Origin: Malania oleifera
Taxonomy: Eukaryota; Streptophyta; Magnoliopsida; Santalales; Ximeniaceae
DNA length: 64,000 nt
NCBI RefSeq assembly: GCF_029873635.1
Contig: NC_080422.1
Span: 7,223,764 to 7,287,763, forward strand
Direction: 5' to 3'
Positions 38,407 through 50,225 of the stretch are shown here, piece by piece; position 1 is the first letter of the stretch; every line of letters starts with the position of its first letter. The notes below the pieces were generated by a model. It did not search any database and was not told the DNA's origin. It saw nothing but the letters and a program-made list of their open reading frames with translations. The position numbers were made by a program, and so were the translations under genes.

Positions 38407-39283
38407 TGTGACGCCCCGAACCCACCAAGTGGGGCGCGAGTGCCACGTGTTCCAATCACCTGTATCTGATACCATAATATACATGCACGCTGCGGAACAC
38501 AAATAAATATCCTCAAGTAAATACCAGAGTTCATATAGTAACCCAAAAACAAACACTACAACATCCAGATATCCATATCCACAACCAGTATTTAAAACAT
38601 AATCTCGTACAAATATATCTATACATATATTAGTATCTCACAATACCCCAAAAAGAAACCACCAAAAACAGTCCTAGCCTAGGCCTTCAAACCCGGTCTC
38701 CAGAAGAACCTGAAAATTTGTTAATCCACTAGGGTGAGACACTTCTCAGTAAGGGTGGAATAAATTATAACAGTGTGTGACAAATGAGTTTTAATATTTA
38801 CATATCAAAATAAACTGCTTCTCACATAATATCAATAACAACTGAGAGAATGTACCATTAATAACATTCCCGACATCTAATATCATACACACATCCAATA
38901 TGCACAAGTACATAATTTTTATGCAGGCGAAAGTCCCCTAGGATAGGGAAGATTACCCGCCCATACAAGTAGCTTCCCTCTGCTCTCTAGTACTAAAAAC
39001 TACCTACTAGAGCACTCACCTTTCTCAATAAGCCCTCATGTGAAGTATTACCTCGCCGCCAATATATACATCTTTATTATTTTAAAGGCGAAGATTTTCG
39101 AGGATCGGGATGTCTACCCGCCCATACAAGTAGCATCCATTTGCATTGATACCAAGAAACTACCTAGCAGAGCACTCGCCTTTCTCAGCAAGCCCCCAGT
39201 GGTATGTTTACCTCGCCGTATGCACACACATGCATTCATAATATGCTATACCATTATTTTTATGCTATAATTAAATTCACATG

Positions 39284-39300
39284 TGTCATGACCTGCTCAT

Positions 39301-39345
<45 letters not shown>

Positions 39346-40402
39346 ATCATATACATCTCATCGTAATGTGCAATACAACACATATACTAAAGTATTACAA
39401 ATACTATCTCTCAGTATATACATCCCAAAAATAAATCTAGGGACAATTCCCACAAAAACCTAACTGTCCCTACCAAAAACTTACCCTTCGCAGAGGACAG
39501 ATAAACAACACTAATTCTGCGGGGCTTTTCCCGCTCTCTTATCCGGGGCTCCTAAAAAGTTATTAAAATTTAGGGGTGAGACACCTCTCAGTAAGGGAAA
39601 TAAACTAATACTAGTGTGTGGCAACATGAGTAATTCGTGTTCAACACATATATCATATATAACATATTCAATACTGTTTATCAAATCTGGGAAAACATAC
39701 GTATTTCAAAACATGGCAAAACATACTGCATTTTCATCACATAATATCTCATCTCATATCATAATAATAACATAAAACAATCCCTGGTAGGTTAGCTGAC
39801 TGTTGTCATGTATTACCCCCATATGACTAGGTTGTGTGGCCCGAAGGCGGGACCTGACAATGGTTGGCCGACCACTGCCAAGACAATAGTCTAGTCTATA
39901 GGTCCGATGGGTCTACCCAGACTGGTCCGTACACGAGGGGGGATAACAGTACACTTCTTGAAAATAACCACATCGACCATCCAATCTCACACCACTCTGT
40001 ACAGCGGCGTTAACGCAGATATCATGATCACAACGACCATGGACACATAGCAATGGTATCGTGCAAGTGCTAGTCTAAACCAAGCCAACCAAGTTCTAAT
40101 ATCATATACATATACTAAAATTGTGATACATAGATATCTCATATCATTCATTTTCACATCAATCATATCATTTCATATATATACGTGTATCATGAAAATC
40201 ATCGGCCCGTACACCGGCAAATCATATCCACATATATATACATATGAAAACATCTCGGCCCGTACGCCGGTTTTCCATCATAAAAATCCATATCATCCAC
40301 ATTCCCAGAAAACAACATTTCACAACATTTTTGCTCATGCCACACAGTAGATTTTCCATATATTCAACATACGATCATTTTCACAGTATTTTGCAAATAT
40401 AA

Positions 40403-40439
<37 letters not shown>

Positions 40440-41283
40440 ATTTTCTCAAAAACGGAAACTAGCTTAGTTTATCCCCTTACCTGATTCCTGGAAAACCCCT
40501 AATAAAACTGCCCCCCACCCCCAGGGTTCCAAACTCAACACCCTAAAAATGAAAAATCTCAAAATTAAAGTTCAGTATTTCGAAACATACAATATTTTCC
40601 TCAACTGCCAAAAACCTAAATATTGGGTAGAAAGTTTTCACCCAAAAGCATTCAAGTTTAACACCTGAGGGGTTCCCTAACCAATACACTGAAACTGAAA
40701 ACCCCCAATATTAAACTTCAGTATTTTCATGCGTACAACATTTCTTATAACTAGCGCAAGACCAAATATGGCTTAAAAAGCCTTACCTTAACTTTGGGAT
40801 GATTTCCAACTAGCTTTCTCCCACGATTCGCTCCAGCAGATTTGGAGAGAACTCCGCTAGGAGCATTGTGGTGACTTCAGATTGTCGATTCGGTGTAAAA
40901 AGAGCCCAAAAAAGAAAAGAGAGAGAGAGTGAGCCGAAGGGGAGAGAGAGAAGAGAGTGATGGCTTCTTTCATAAGATAAAAATTTGAATTTTCGTATAT
41001 ATAAAACAGCAGATTTTGTCGATGAACCTGACCTTCGTCGATGAGTCCTTCACAAATTTCGTCGACGAGACCCTGTATTCGTCCACGAAATTCGGGCTGC
41101 CTCATAACCCCTCTCGGTATTTTCTCATCGACGAAGCCCTGTATTCGTCGACGAATTCTCTTAAGCCTTCGTCGACGAAACCCTATGTTCGTCGACGAAG
41201 CTTGACAGCTTCCCTTTTTTCCCAACTTCCATTTCCCTTTTTTTTTATTATTATTTAACTACCATTTTATTCGGGTCGTTACA
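39284..41283 (-). repeat. 3' LTR of B
   Basis: 2,000 bp, tgtcatgacctg to cgggtcgttaca. It lacks about 120 bp present in the 5' LTR (right of an AC microsatellite, 39305-39332) and has fewer GTACGGGCC units. TGAGAC repeat at 39577-39590; palindrome array at 41020-41210, upstream of TATA-like TTTATATATACG (about 41004) on the minus strand. Confidence 0.93.
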
Positions 41284-41296
41284 TCCTCCCCTCCTT
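41284..41296 (-). other. polypurine tract of B
   Basis: The minus strand reads AAGGAGGGGAGGA, directly before the 3' LTR. Confidence 0.85.
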
Positions 41297-41554
41297 ATAA
41301 AAATTTCGTCCTCAAAATTTACCGTTCACATAACCCGTCATCCCTTATTAAGGCAAAATGGTCTACTTATTTTATTATCTACCCTCGCTTGTGGCGGAGA
41401 AATACCGTGGTTACACTCCAAGTCCCGGAAGATTACATGTACAAAAGAAATCTTCTCCCAGAACTAAAAATACCACACTAATTAACCATTACATGTACTT
41501 GCAAAAGAAAATATTATCTATCCACTTGTATTTTATCCAATCAGATCTACTGGA

Positions 41555-44500
41555 ATAAATGCGGATACCTCTATTTCATATGCTCCTTGGACTCCCAAGA
41601 AGACTCTTCTACTGCATGATTCCTCCACAAAACTTTTACCTAAGGAATCGTCCTGATACGTAACTCTTGCACTTTCCTATCCAGAATCTGAACTGATACC
41701 TCCTCATATCCCAGTAAATCACTAAGCTCCAACTTATCATAACTGATGATATGAGAAGGTTTGGGGACGTATTTCCTCAACATAGCAACATGGAATACGT
41801 CGTGGATCCTGGATAACACCGGTGGCAAAGCTAGTCTGTAGGCTACCGGTCCCACTTTATCTAGAATCTCAAATGGACCGATAAACCTAGTACTAAGTTT
41901 ATCCTTCTTCCCAAATCGCATAACCCCTTTCATCGGAGCTATCTTCAAAAACACATGGTCCCCTACGTCAAACTCTAATTTCCTGCGGCGATGGTCGGCA
42001 TAACTCTTCTATCGGTTCTGAGCTGCACTGATCCTGTCCTTGATGAGCCGAACCTTATCACACGCTTGCTACACAAGCTCTGGCCCCACTACTCGTTGCT
42101 CACCCACTTCATCCCAAAACAAAGGAGAACGACATCTCCTACCATATAAAGCCTCAAATGGTGCCATGCCAATGCTAGACTGATAGATGTTATACGCAAA
42201 CTCTACCAATGGCATGAACTGAGTCCAGCTACCCCCAAAGTCCAACATGCACGCACGAAGCATGTCCTCTAGTATCTGCATCGTCCTCTCAGTCTGCCCA
42301 TCTGACTGTGGATGGAATGTCGTGCTAAATGATAATTGAGACCCCATAGCCTCCTGCAAACTCCTCCAAAATCATGATGTAAATCGCGGGTCTCTATTCG
42401 ACACAATCGATACTGGCACCCCATGAGAACGAACTATCTCCTGAACGTAAATCTTTGCTAAACGGCTGAGGGAGTGGCTGATCTTGATAGGTATAAAGTG
42501 GGCGATCTTCGTCAAACGGTCAACAATCACCCAGATGGCATTCTGGCCATGTAATGCAGTCGGTAGTCTTGACACGAAGTCCATGGATATATGATCCCAC
42601 TTCCACTCCGGGATAAATAACGGCTGCAACTGCCCTACCGGCCTCTGGTGCTCAACCTTTACCTGCTGGCACGTTAAACACTAGGCTACATACTCGGCGA
42701 TCTCTCTCTTCATTCCCCTCCACTAGTACAACTCTCGCAGATCTCTATACATCTTTGTACTACCAGGATGAACTGTATATAAGGATCTATGAGCCTCCTC
42801 TAAAATCGTCCTCCTAATGTCAGCATCTGTAGGAACACATAGTTTGGAACGGAACCGCAAAGCTCCGTCATCTACTATATTAAAATCCTCCCCCTGTCCA
42901 CTCTGCACTCTGTCTATCACCTCTACTAACTTTGGATCTTCCTTCTGAGCAACTTTAATTCTTTCCTGCGGAGTAGGTTGTACCACTAGGCTAGCAATAC
43001 AAATCGGGAGATCACTCTCTACCAACTCTATGCCGAGTCTCTCTAGATCCATCATGATCGGATGCTGGATCCCCATAGTCACCAACACTGGCTCCTTGGA
43101 TTTCCTGCTCAGCGCATCAGCTACCACGTTTGCTTTCCCTGGGTGATAGCTGATGGTACAGTCAAAATCTTTAATCAGCTCCAACCACCTTCTCTGTCTC
43201 ATATTCAGTTCCTTTTGCGTAAAGAAATACTTTAAACTCTTGTGGTCGGAGAAGATCTCACACTGCTCGCCGTACAGGTAATGCCTCCAGATTTTCAATG
43301 TGTGTACTACTACAGCCAACTCAAGATCATGGGTAGGGTAGTTCTTTTCATATTCTTTCAATTGTCTGGACGCATACGCCACTACCCTGCCATGCTACAT
43401 CAATACACAGCCAAGTCCCTTCAAGGACGCATCACTCTAAATGAAATACCCCTCACCCCCAGATGGGATGACCAACACTGGCACCGTGACTAACCTCTGC
43501 TTCAGCTCCTGAAAACTCTGCTCACAGCTGTCGTCCCACTCAAATCTGACATTTTTTCTCGTAAGTCATGTCAAAGGTCCTGACAATGTTGAGAACCCCT
43601 CAACGAAGTGGTGATAATATCCTACTAGCCCTAAGAAACTCCGGATCTCCTGGACATTCCTCGGTCTAGCCCAGTTCACCACCGCCTCAATCTTACTGGG
43701 ATCTACAGAAATACCTTCTCCAGATATAACATGCCCCAAGAACACGACCTTCTCAAGCCAAAACTCACATTTACTGAATTTGGCGTATAACTTCTTCTCC
43801 TGAAGTGTCTGCAAAACCTGCCTCAGGTGCGTCTCATGCTCCTCATAACTCCTCGAATAGACTAGTACATCATCAATAAACACAACAACAAACTGGTCTA
43901 GGTATCGGTAGAAGACTCTGTTCATCAAGTCCATAAATACCGCAGGAGCATTCGTCAATCCAAACGGCATAACAAGAAACTCGTAATGCCCATACCTAGT
44001 CCTGAAGGCCGTCTTCGAGATGTCTTCTGCTTTCACCTTCACTTGATGGTAGCCGGATGTGAGGTCAATCTTCGAATACACCTGTGTACCCTGGAGCCGG
44101 TCAAACAAATCATCAATATGGGGTAGAGGATATTTGTTCTTGATGGTCACTTTATTAATCTCCCTGTAGTCTATACACATCCTCATAGTCCCATCCTTCT
44201 TCTTCACAAATAGAACAAGAGCTCCCCACGAAGATACACTAAGCCGTATGAAGCCCTTATCAAGCAGATCCTGCAACTGATTCTTCAATTCTGCCAATTC
44301 TACTGGCGTCATTCGGTAAGGTACTTTAGAAATCGGCGTCGTACCGGAAGGTAGATCAATAGGGAAATCTACCTCACGATCGGGTGGCAAGCCTGGTAAC
44401 TCATCTGGAAAAACATCTATAAACTCCTTCACTATAGGCGTGCTAGCAAGTTTCGATTCATTTTCTGACATCTCTTCCACAACAGTCACAAACCCCTGAC

Positions 44501-44800
44501 AACCACTCAATAGTAGTCACCTGGCCTGAATAGCTAAAACTGGCTGAGGCGAAGATTGCACTCGCGACCCTACGAACTTAAATTCCGCTTTTCCCGGAGA
44601 TCTGAATGTCACCTCTCGTGCACAGCAATCTATGCTAGAAAAATTAGCCGCTAGCCAATCTTTGCCAAATATAATGTCAAACCCGTGCACATCTAACACT
44701 ATCAAATCAGCAGACAATATTTTCCCCTGAATCTCTACTGGGCAGTCGCGGAGTACCCTACTACATCTCACTACTGATCTAGTCGGCGTAGATACCAATA
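41555..44800 (-). pseudogene. B pol: RT, RNase H, integrase, chromodomain-like tail
   Basis: In order on the minus strand: the end of protease (GFDIIFGKDWLA, about 44,680), RT ([19 protein letters not shown], then SGYHQVKVK, then MPFGLTNAP, with catalytic FIDD at 43869-43880), and RNase H ([22 protein letters not shown]). Integrase follows (CLTCQQVK zinc finger, [25 protein letters not shown] holding the DDE residues), then GPFEILDKVGPVAYRL and a tail with VKVLWRNHAVEE. Stops lie at 44517, 43566, 43437, 43395, 42723, 42681, 42372, 42069, 42009 and 41640 (first base of each on the plus strand). Most replace Gln, Arg or Trp. Confidence 0.92.
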
Positions 44801-44809
44801 ATTCAACAT

Positions 44810-46087
44810 CTAATGACTGTGTTTCAATCCCACATAATTTAATACACCCGAAGACACAAACGAGTGTGTAGCTCCTGAATCAAATAATGCAATAACTCTA
44901 AAAGAAAGCATAATCACCATACCTGTCACCACGTCACCTGCTGTCTCAGCCTCGCCCGGCATCAAAGTGAACACCCTGGCTGGAGCCGTATTCCTCTGCT
45001 GGCCCCCACGTGGTGCCTGGTAACCTCCTCGATATGGTCTAGGAGCTGGAACTGCATCTGGTGGTGTAGGGCAGTCTCGTACCATATGCCTCGATTTACC
45101 ACAGCGATAACACACTGGAACTGTATCTGATGGGGTAGGACAGTCTCGCACCATGTGCCCTGATCTACCACAGCGGTAGCACACCATACCACCAGCTCGA
45201 CACTCCCCCCAGTGCCTCCTACCACAAGTCTGACAGACTTGAGGACCCTGCCCTGTCTGTACCTTGCGTCCTCCTGTCTCCTATCTCCATCCTCTACCAT
45301 GGTTTCCTCTCCTCCACTGACCCGGTCTATAACCCTGCTGATAGCCGGTAGATGCAGATCTCTTCTTCTGTCCCTGCTCCTTTGCATCAAGACGCTCCCC
45401 AATCTCTGCCAAAGCTGCCCTGTCGACTAACTCAGCAAAGTCTTGGATCCACAGCACCACCACCTGCTTGAATATACTCTGCCTCAAGTCTCTCTCAAAC
45501 TGTCTTGCCTTCCTCACCTCATTAGGAATAATATACGAGGCGAAACGAGAGAGCTCGATGAAATGTGCTGCGTACTGCTGGACGGATAGCTGTCCCTACT
45601 TTAGACTCAGTAACTCTTCTACTTTAGCCTCCCTAACAGTAGCTGAAAAATATCTGTCAAAGAACAGATCTTTAAACCGGTCCCATGTCATAGCTATCGG
45701 AGTCACCCTCTGCTGCTCTAATAGTCTCACCGCAGTCCACCACCTCTCAACCTCTCCTGTCAGTCTATAGGTGGCAAAAAGGGCCCCCTGTTCCTTAGTA
45801 CACTGTAGTACAGCCAAGATCTTCTCAATCTCCAGCATCCAGTTCTCGGCGGCCACAGGATCAACTCCGCCTGAGAATGCTGGAGGATTCATCTTCGTGA
45901 ACTTCTCTATGGTGCATCCATGGCTTACAAATGGACCACTCTGTTCCCTCAAACTCCTAGCAATCTCAGCCATAACTCGCTAAGCCACGCTACGTAATAC
46001 CGTATCAGAGTCTGTCTCAGCTGCACCTGATGGTCCTGCACCATCACTGCCACTCACATGGGCATTATTTCCTCCTTCTGGATCCAT
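44810..46087 (-). pseudogene. B gag and protease
   Basis: The gag ATG is at 46087. TAG stops are at 45980-45982, 45596-45598 and 45281-45283, all probably CAG before. Gag core: NPPAFSGGVDPVAAENW and ERWWTAVRLLE. Zinc knuckles: CQTCGRRHWGEC, then CYRCGRSGHMVRDC and CYRCGKSRHMVRDC; the last two lie in a 69-bp tandem duplication (45184-45047). Protease has FDSGATHSFVS (about 44,880). A frameshift near 44830 separates this part from pol. Confidence 0.9.
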
Positions 46088-46374
46088 CCTGAAACAACAA
46101 ACACGACTTAGAACTTCTATCCTTATAGTTTACCCACCTATCCTCACCACTTATCTCAACATTCCTAACTCATTTCTAATCCCCTGTTCAACATTCTAGG
46201 AACACAACCCAACAATAGCTTACTATGGTTTTCCTAAAATCGTCACCCCAGGAAAAGCACATAAACTACCACGGAAGTCCTGCTTCCAGACTGTAGAACA
46301 AAACCTCAAATCATTTCCTAAACTCTGGTATTGTTTCTGCTGCACTCTAAAGTCTACAGAACCTAACAACCTAG

Positions 46375-46387
46375 GCTCTGATACCAA
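46375..46387 (-). other. primer-binding site of B, initiator Met tRNA
   Basis: TTGGTATCAGAGC on the minus strand, two bases from the 5' LTR. Confidence 0.92.
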
Positions 46388-46389
46388 GC

Positions 46390-46406
46390 TGTCATGACCT
46401 GCTCAT

Positions 46407-46445
<39 letters not shown>

Positions 46446-47813
46446 AAAAATCAACGCCATGCACTCCAACTTAGCAGGTCACCATCCACCTGGACTCGTG
46501 AGTACCAGGGATATAATAGAACATACAGCAGAAGCCAATGCAGCAGAAAGTATATAATCATATACATCTCATCATAATGTGCAATACAACACATATACCA
46601 AAGTACTACAAACACTATCTCTCAGTATATACATCCCAAAAATAAATCTAGGGACAATTCGAACAAAAACCTAACTGTCCCTATCAAAAACTTACCCTTC
46701 ACAGAAGACAGATAAACAACACTAATTCTGCGGGCTTTTCCCGCTCTCCTATCCGGGGCTCCTAAAAAGTTATTAAAATTTAGGGGTGAGACACCTCTCA
46801 GTAAGGGAAATAAACTAATACTAGTGTGTGGCAACATGAGTAATTCGTGTTCAACACATATATCATATATAACATATTCAATACTGTTTATCAAATCTGG
46901 GAAAACATACGTATTTCAAAACATGGCAAAACATACTGCATTTTCATCACATAATATCTCATCTCATATCATAATAATAACATAAAACAATCCCTGGTAG
47001 GTTAGCTGACTGTTGTCATGTATTACCCCCATATGACTAGGTTGTGTGGCCCGAAGGCGGGACCTGACAATGGTTGGCCGACCACTGCCAAGACAATAGT
47101 CTAGTCTATAGGTCCGATGGGTCTACCCAGACTGGTCCGTACACGAGGGGGGATAACAGTACACTTCTTGAAAATAACCACATCGACCATCCAATCTCAC
47201 ACCACTCTGTACAGCGGCGTTAACGCAGATATCATGATCACAACGACCATGGACACATAGCAATGGTATCGTGCAAGTGCTAGTCTAAACCAAGCCAACC
47301 AAGTTCTAATATCATATACATATACTAAAATTGTGATACATAGATATCTCATATCATTCATTTTCACATCAATCATATCATTTCACATATATACGTGTAT
47401 CATGAAAATCATCGGCCCGTACGCCGGTATTACACATTTTAACATAGCACGGCCCGTACGCCGGCAAATCACATAGCACAGCCCGTATGCTGGCAAACCA
47501 CATAGCACGGCCCGTACGCCGGCAAATCACATAGCACGGCCCGTACGCTGGTAAATCACATAGCACGGCCCGTACATCGGCAAATCACATCCATATATAT
47601 ATATATATGAAAACATCTTGGCCCGTACTTCGGTTTTCCATCATAAAAATCCATATCATCCACATTCCCAGAAAATAGCATTTCACAACATTTTTACTCA
47701 TGCCACACAGTAGATTTTCCACATATTCAACATACGATCATTTTCACAGTATTTTGCAAATATAAGACATATATATATATATATAAACATATACATTTTC
47801 CATAAATCAAATG

Positions 47814-47852
<39 letters not shown>

Positions 47853-48325
47853 CATTTTCTCAAAAACGGAAACTAGCTTAGTTTATCCCTTTACCTGATT
47901 CCTAGAAAGCCCTTAATAAAACTGCCCCGCACCCGCAGGGTTCCAAACTCAACACCCTAAAAATGAAAAATCTCAGAATTAAAGTTCAGTATTTTGAAAC
48001 ATACAATATTTTCCTGAACTGCCAAAAACCCAAATATTGAGTAGAAAGTTTTCACCCAAAAGCATTCAAGTTTAACACCTGAGGGGTTCCCTCACCAATA
48101 CTCTGAAACTGAAAACCCCCAATATTAAATTTCAGTATTTTCATATGCACAACATTTCTTATAACTAGCGCAAGACCAAGTATGGCTTAAAAAGCCTTAC
48201 CTCAACTTTGGGATGATTTCCAACTAGCTTTCTCCCACGATCCGCTCCAACAGATTTGGAGAGAACTCCGCCAGGAGCATCGTGGTGACTTCGGATTGTC
48301 GATCCGGTGTAAAAATAGCCCAAAA

Positions 48326-48370
<45 letters not shown>

Positions 48371-48699
48371 GCCGAAGGGGAGAGAGAGAAGAGAGTGATG
48401 GCTTCTTTCATAAGATAAAAATTCGGGTTTTCGTATATATAAAACAGCGGATTTCGTCGACGAGTCCTTTACAAATTTCGTTGATGAGACCCTGTATTCT
48501 TCGACGAAATTCAAGCTGCCTCAGAACCCCTCTAGGTATTTTCTCATCAACGAAGTCCTGTCTTCATCGACGAATTCTCTTAAGCCTTCATCGACAAAAC
48601 CCTCTGTTCGTCGATGAAGCTTGGCAGCTTCCCTTCTTTCCCAACTTCCATTTCCCTTTTCTTTTATTATTTAACTACCATTTTATTCGGGTCGTTACA
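46390..48699 (-). repeat. 5' LTR of B
   Basis: 2,310 bp, same ends as the 3' LTR. It carries TA microsatellites (46411-46440, 47818-47850), the 29-bp array (47449-47589), the TGAGAC repeat (46787-46800) and a GA microsatellite (48331-48366) in the leader. Confidence 0.93.
47449..47589. repeat. 29-bp tandem array in the 5' LTR of B
   Basis: About five units built on acggcccgtacgccggcaaa. Only about two related sites remain in the matching part of the 3' LTR (40203 and 40257). Confidence 0.88.
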
Positions 48700-48769
48700 A
48701 CATGTGCACAACACATCCACACATGAATCATGCATCTCATACTTCATCTTCCAATGTCCTCAGTACATA

Positions 48770-49070
48770 GCCCACATAGAGCAACTGCGTACATGTCAGT
48801 ACGTAGCCCACACAGGCACCTACGTACTTCTTGTCTAAACGTGGCCCACACAGGCACCACTACCCACACATGGTACATTACATGGCCCACACAGGCGTCA
48901 TTATCAACATAGGATATAACGTGCCCCACACAGGCACCACTACCCCCACAGGGTACATAACATGGCCCACATAGGCGCCATTATCCACACAGGATATAAC
49001 GTGGCCCACACAGGCATCACTCCAACTTCCGCAACACCTGGCCCACACAGGCACCACTATTCACCAGTAT
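48770..49070. repeat. tandem array, about 40-bp unit, CCCACACAGGC
   Basis: About seven units containing ggcccacacaggc, with alternating spacers (ccactacccacac and cattatc-aca-aggatataac). This gives a higher-order repeat of about 80 bp. It lies in the solo LTR at 38407-50225. Confidence 0.85.
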
Positions 49071-50225
49071 CCAATCCCCATGACCTACTCGTCATACATC
49101 AGTAGAACAAGTTCCTCGACCTGCCAATGTCCTACTCCATATAAATTACAGTATGACGACCTCCTCAACCTGCCAACGTCATATCATGATTTATATCTAG
49201 GCAATATAACAACCTCCTCATGCCAACATTATATTGTGATGCATACGAATACATTACCACACAGGTATCCAACATATCAATACATTCCCACACAGTATCC
49301 CAACAGATCAATACATTTCCACACAGAAGTCAAACATAACAATTTATTCATCATGTCATAATCATTCCAAACATTCCCACATGCAAACCCAAATGCCACA
49401 ACAATTTATATTCAATTTATTAGGAAAAATTATTGTCATGTCACACGAATTTAATATCATATGCAATTATCCCAAATATAAATCTTAAACAAAATCATAA
49501 TTTTTCTAGTAATCAGGTTATTCTGAAAATCATACAGATAAATAATAAATTTTATATGCTCGTAAATAACTGGTTCACCTTAATAAAATACTGATATAAT
49601 TTTATTCCCCCTTACCTGATTCCCTGAATCACGCCTGTAGGGCTCCCAAACTTATACCCGCAGCGCTCACCCGAGGCCCGATTCAATTAAATCAACCCCA
49701 ATAAAATATTATTTTAACATTTCCTAATTTATAATAATCAAATATCAATTAATTTCTAAATAACTCATTTATCCTAGTTTTGGAGCTATTCCTACAATGA
49801 CCCCATGAAAAATTCGCTCCGCTAGACTTGTAGAGAATCATCCCTAGATTCTCGTGGTGGTGTCCGATCACCCATTTGGCTTAAAATTTAGGAAAAATTG
49901 AGACAAGAATGAGAATTTGGCTTACCCCAGGAGATATGCCCATGCTACTCCTACGACAAATCCACTTCAGTAGATATGTCGGTGGCGGAGAATGGAATTC
50001 GGTGGTATTTTCGGATTTTCAATTGGGCGAGAATCCGCCGCGAAATCGTAGAAAGAAGAGGAGTGGAGAACATGAGCTAAGAGAATTTTTTTTTTCTTTC
50101 TTTCTTTCTTTCCTTCTTGTCTGCGCATGAGAAGGATAATTTTTTTTTTCTTCTTTCTTTCCTCTCATGCTTCTCCAGAACTTAACCACTAAGTTTCCTT
50201 TTCTTTTTTTTTTTGGGTCGTTTCA

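Larger units (their letters stand above)
39284..48699 (-). mobile_element. chromovirus B (Tekay/Del type), structurally complete
   Basis: 9,416 bp with LTRs at 46390-48699 and 39284-41283, a primer-binding site, gag-protease, RT, RNase H, integrase with chromodomain-like tail, and a polypurine tract. The flanking duplication acatg is perfect (39279-39283 and 48700-48704). It lies in the solo LTR 38407-50225, so it is the innermost and latest layer. The coding part holds at least 13 stops and a frameshift, so the copy is not autonomous. Confidence 0.95.
38407..50225 (-). mobile_element. solo LTR inside A integrase, itself split by B
   Basis: Plus-strand ends are tgtgacgcccc (38407) and gggtcgtttca (50225), with perfect duplications ctaga at 38402-38406 and 50226-50230. 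Two pieces, 38407-39283 and 48705-50225, make an LTR of about 2.4 kb with no internal domain. It has two copies of the ACTTGTATGGGCGG module (about 38931 and 39090), the TGAGAC repeat at 38735-38748, a CCCACACAGGC array (48770-49070), and a 5' end rich in T runs. Its end resembles the LTR at 9688-12136. Confidence 0.9.

Noticed and set aside
47449..47589. Regular 29-bp repeats that look like a CRISPR array
   Set aside because: The units are head-to-tail with no unique spacers and lie in an LTR of a plant retrotransposon.
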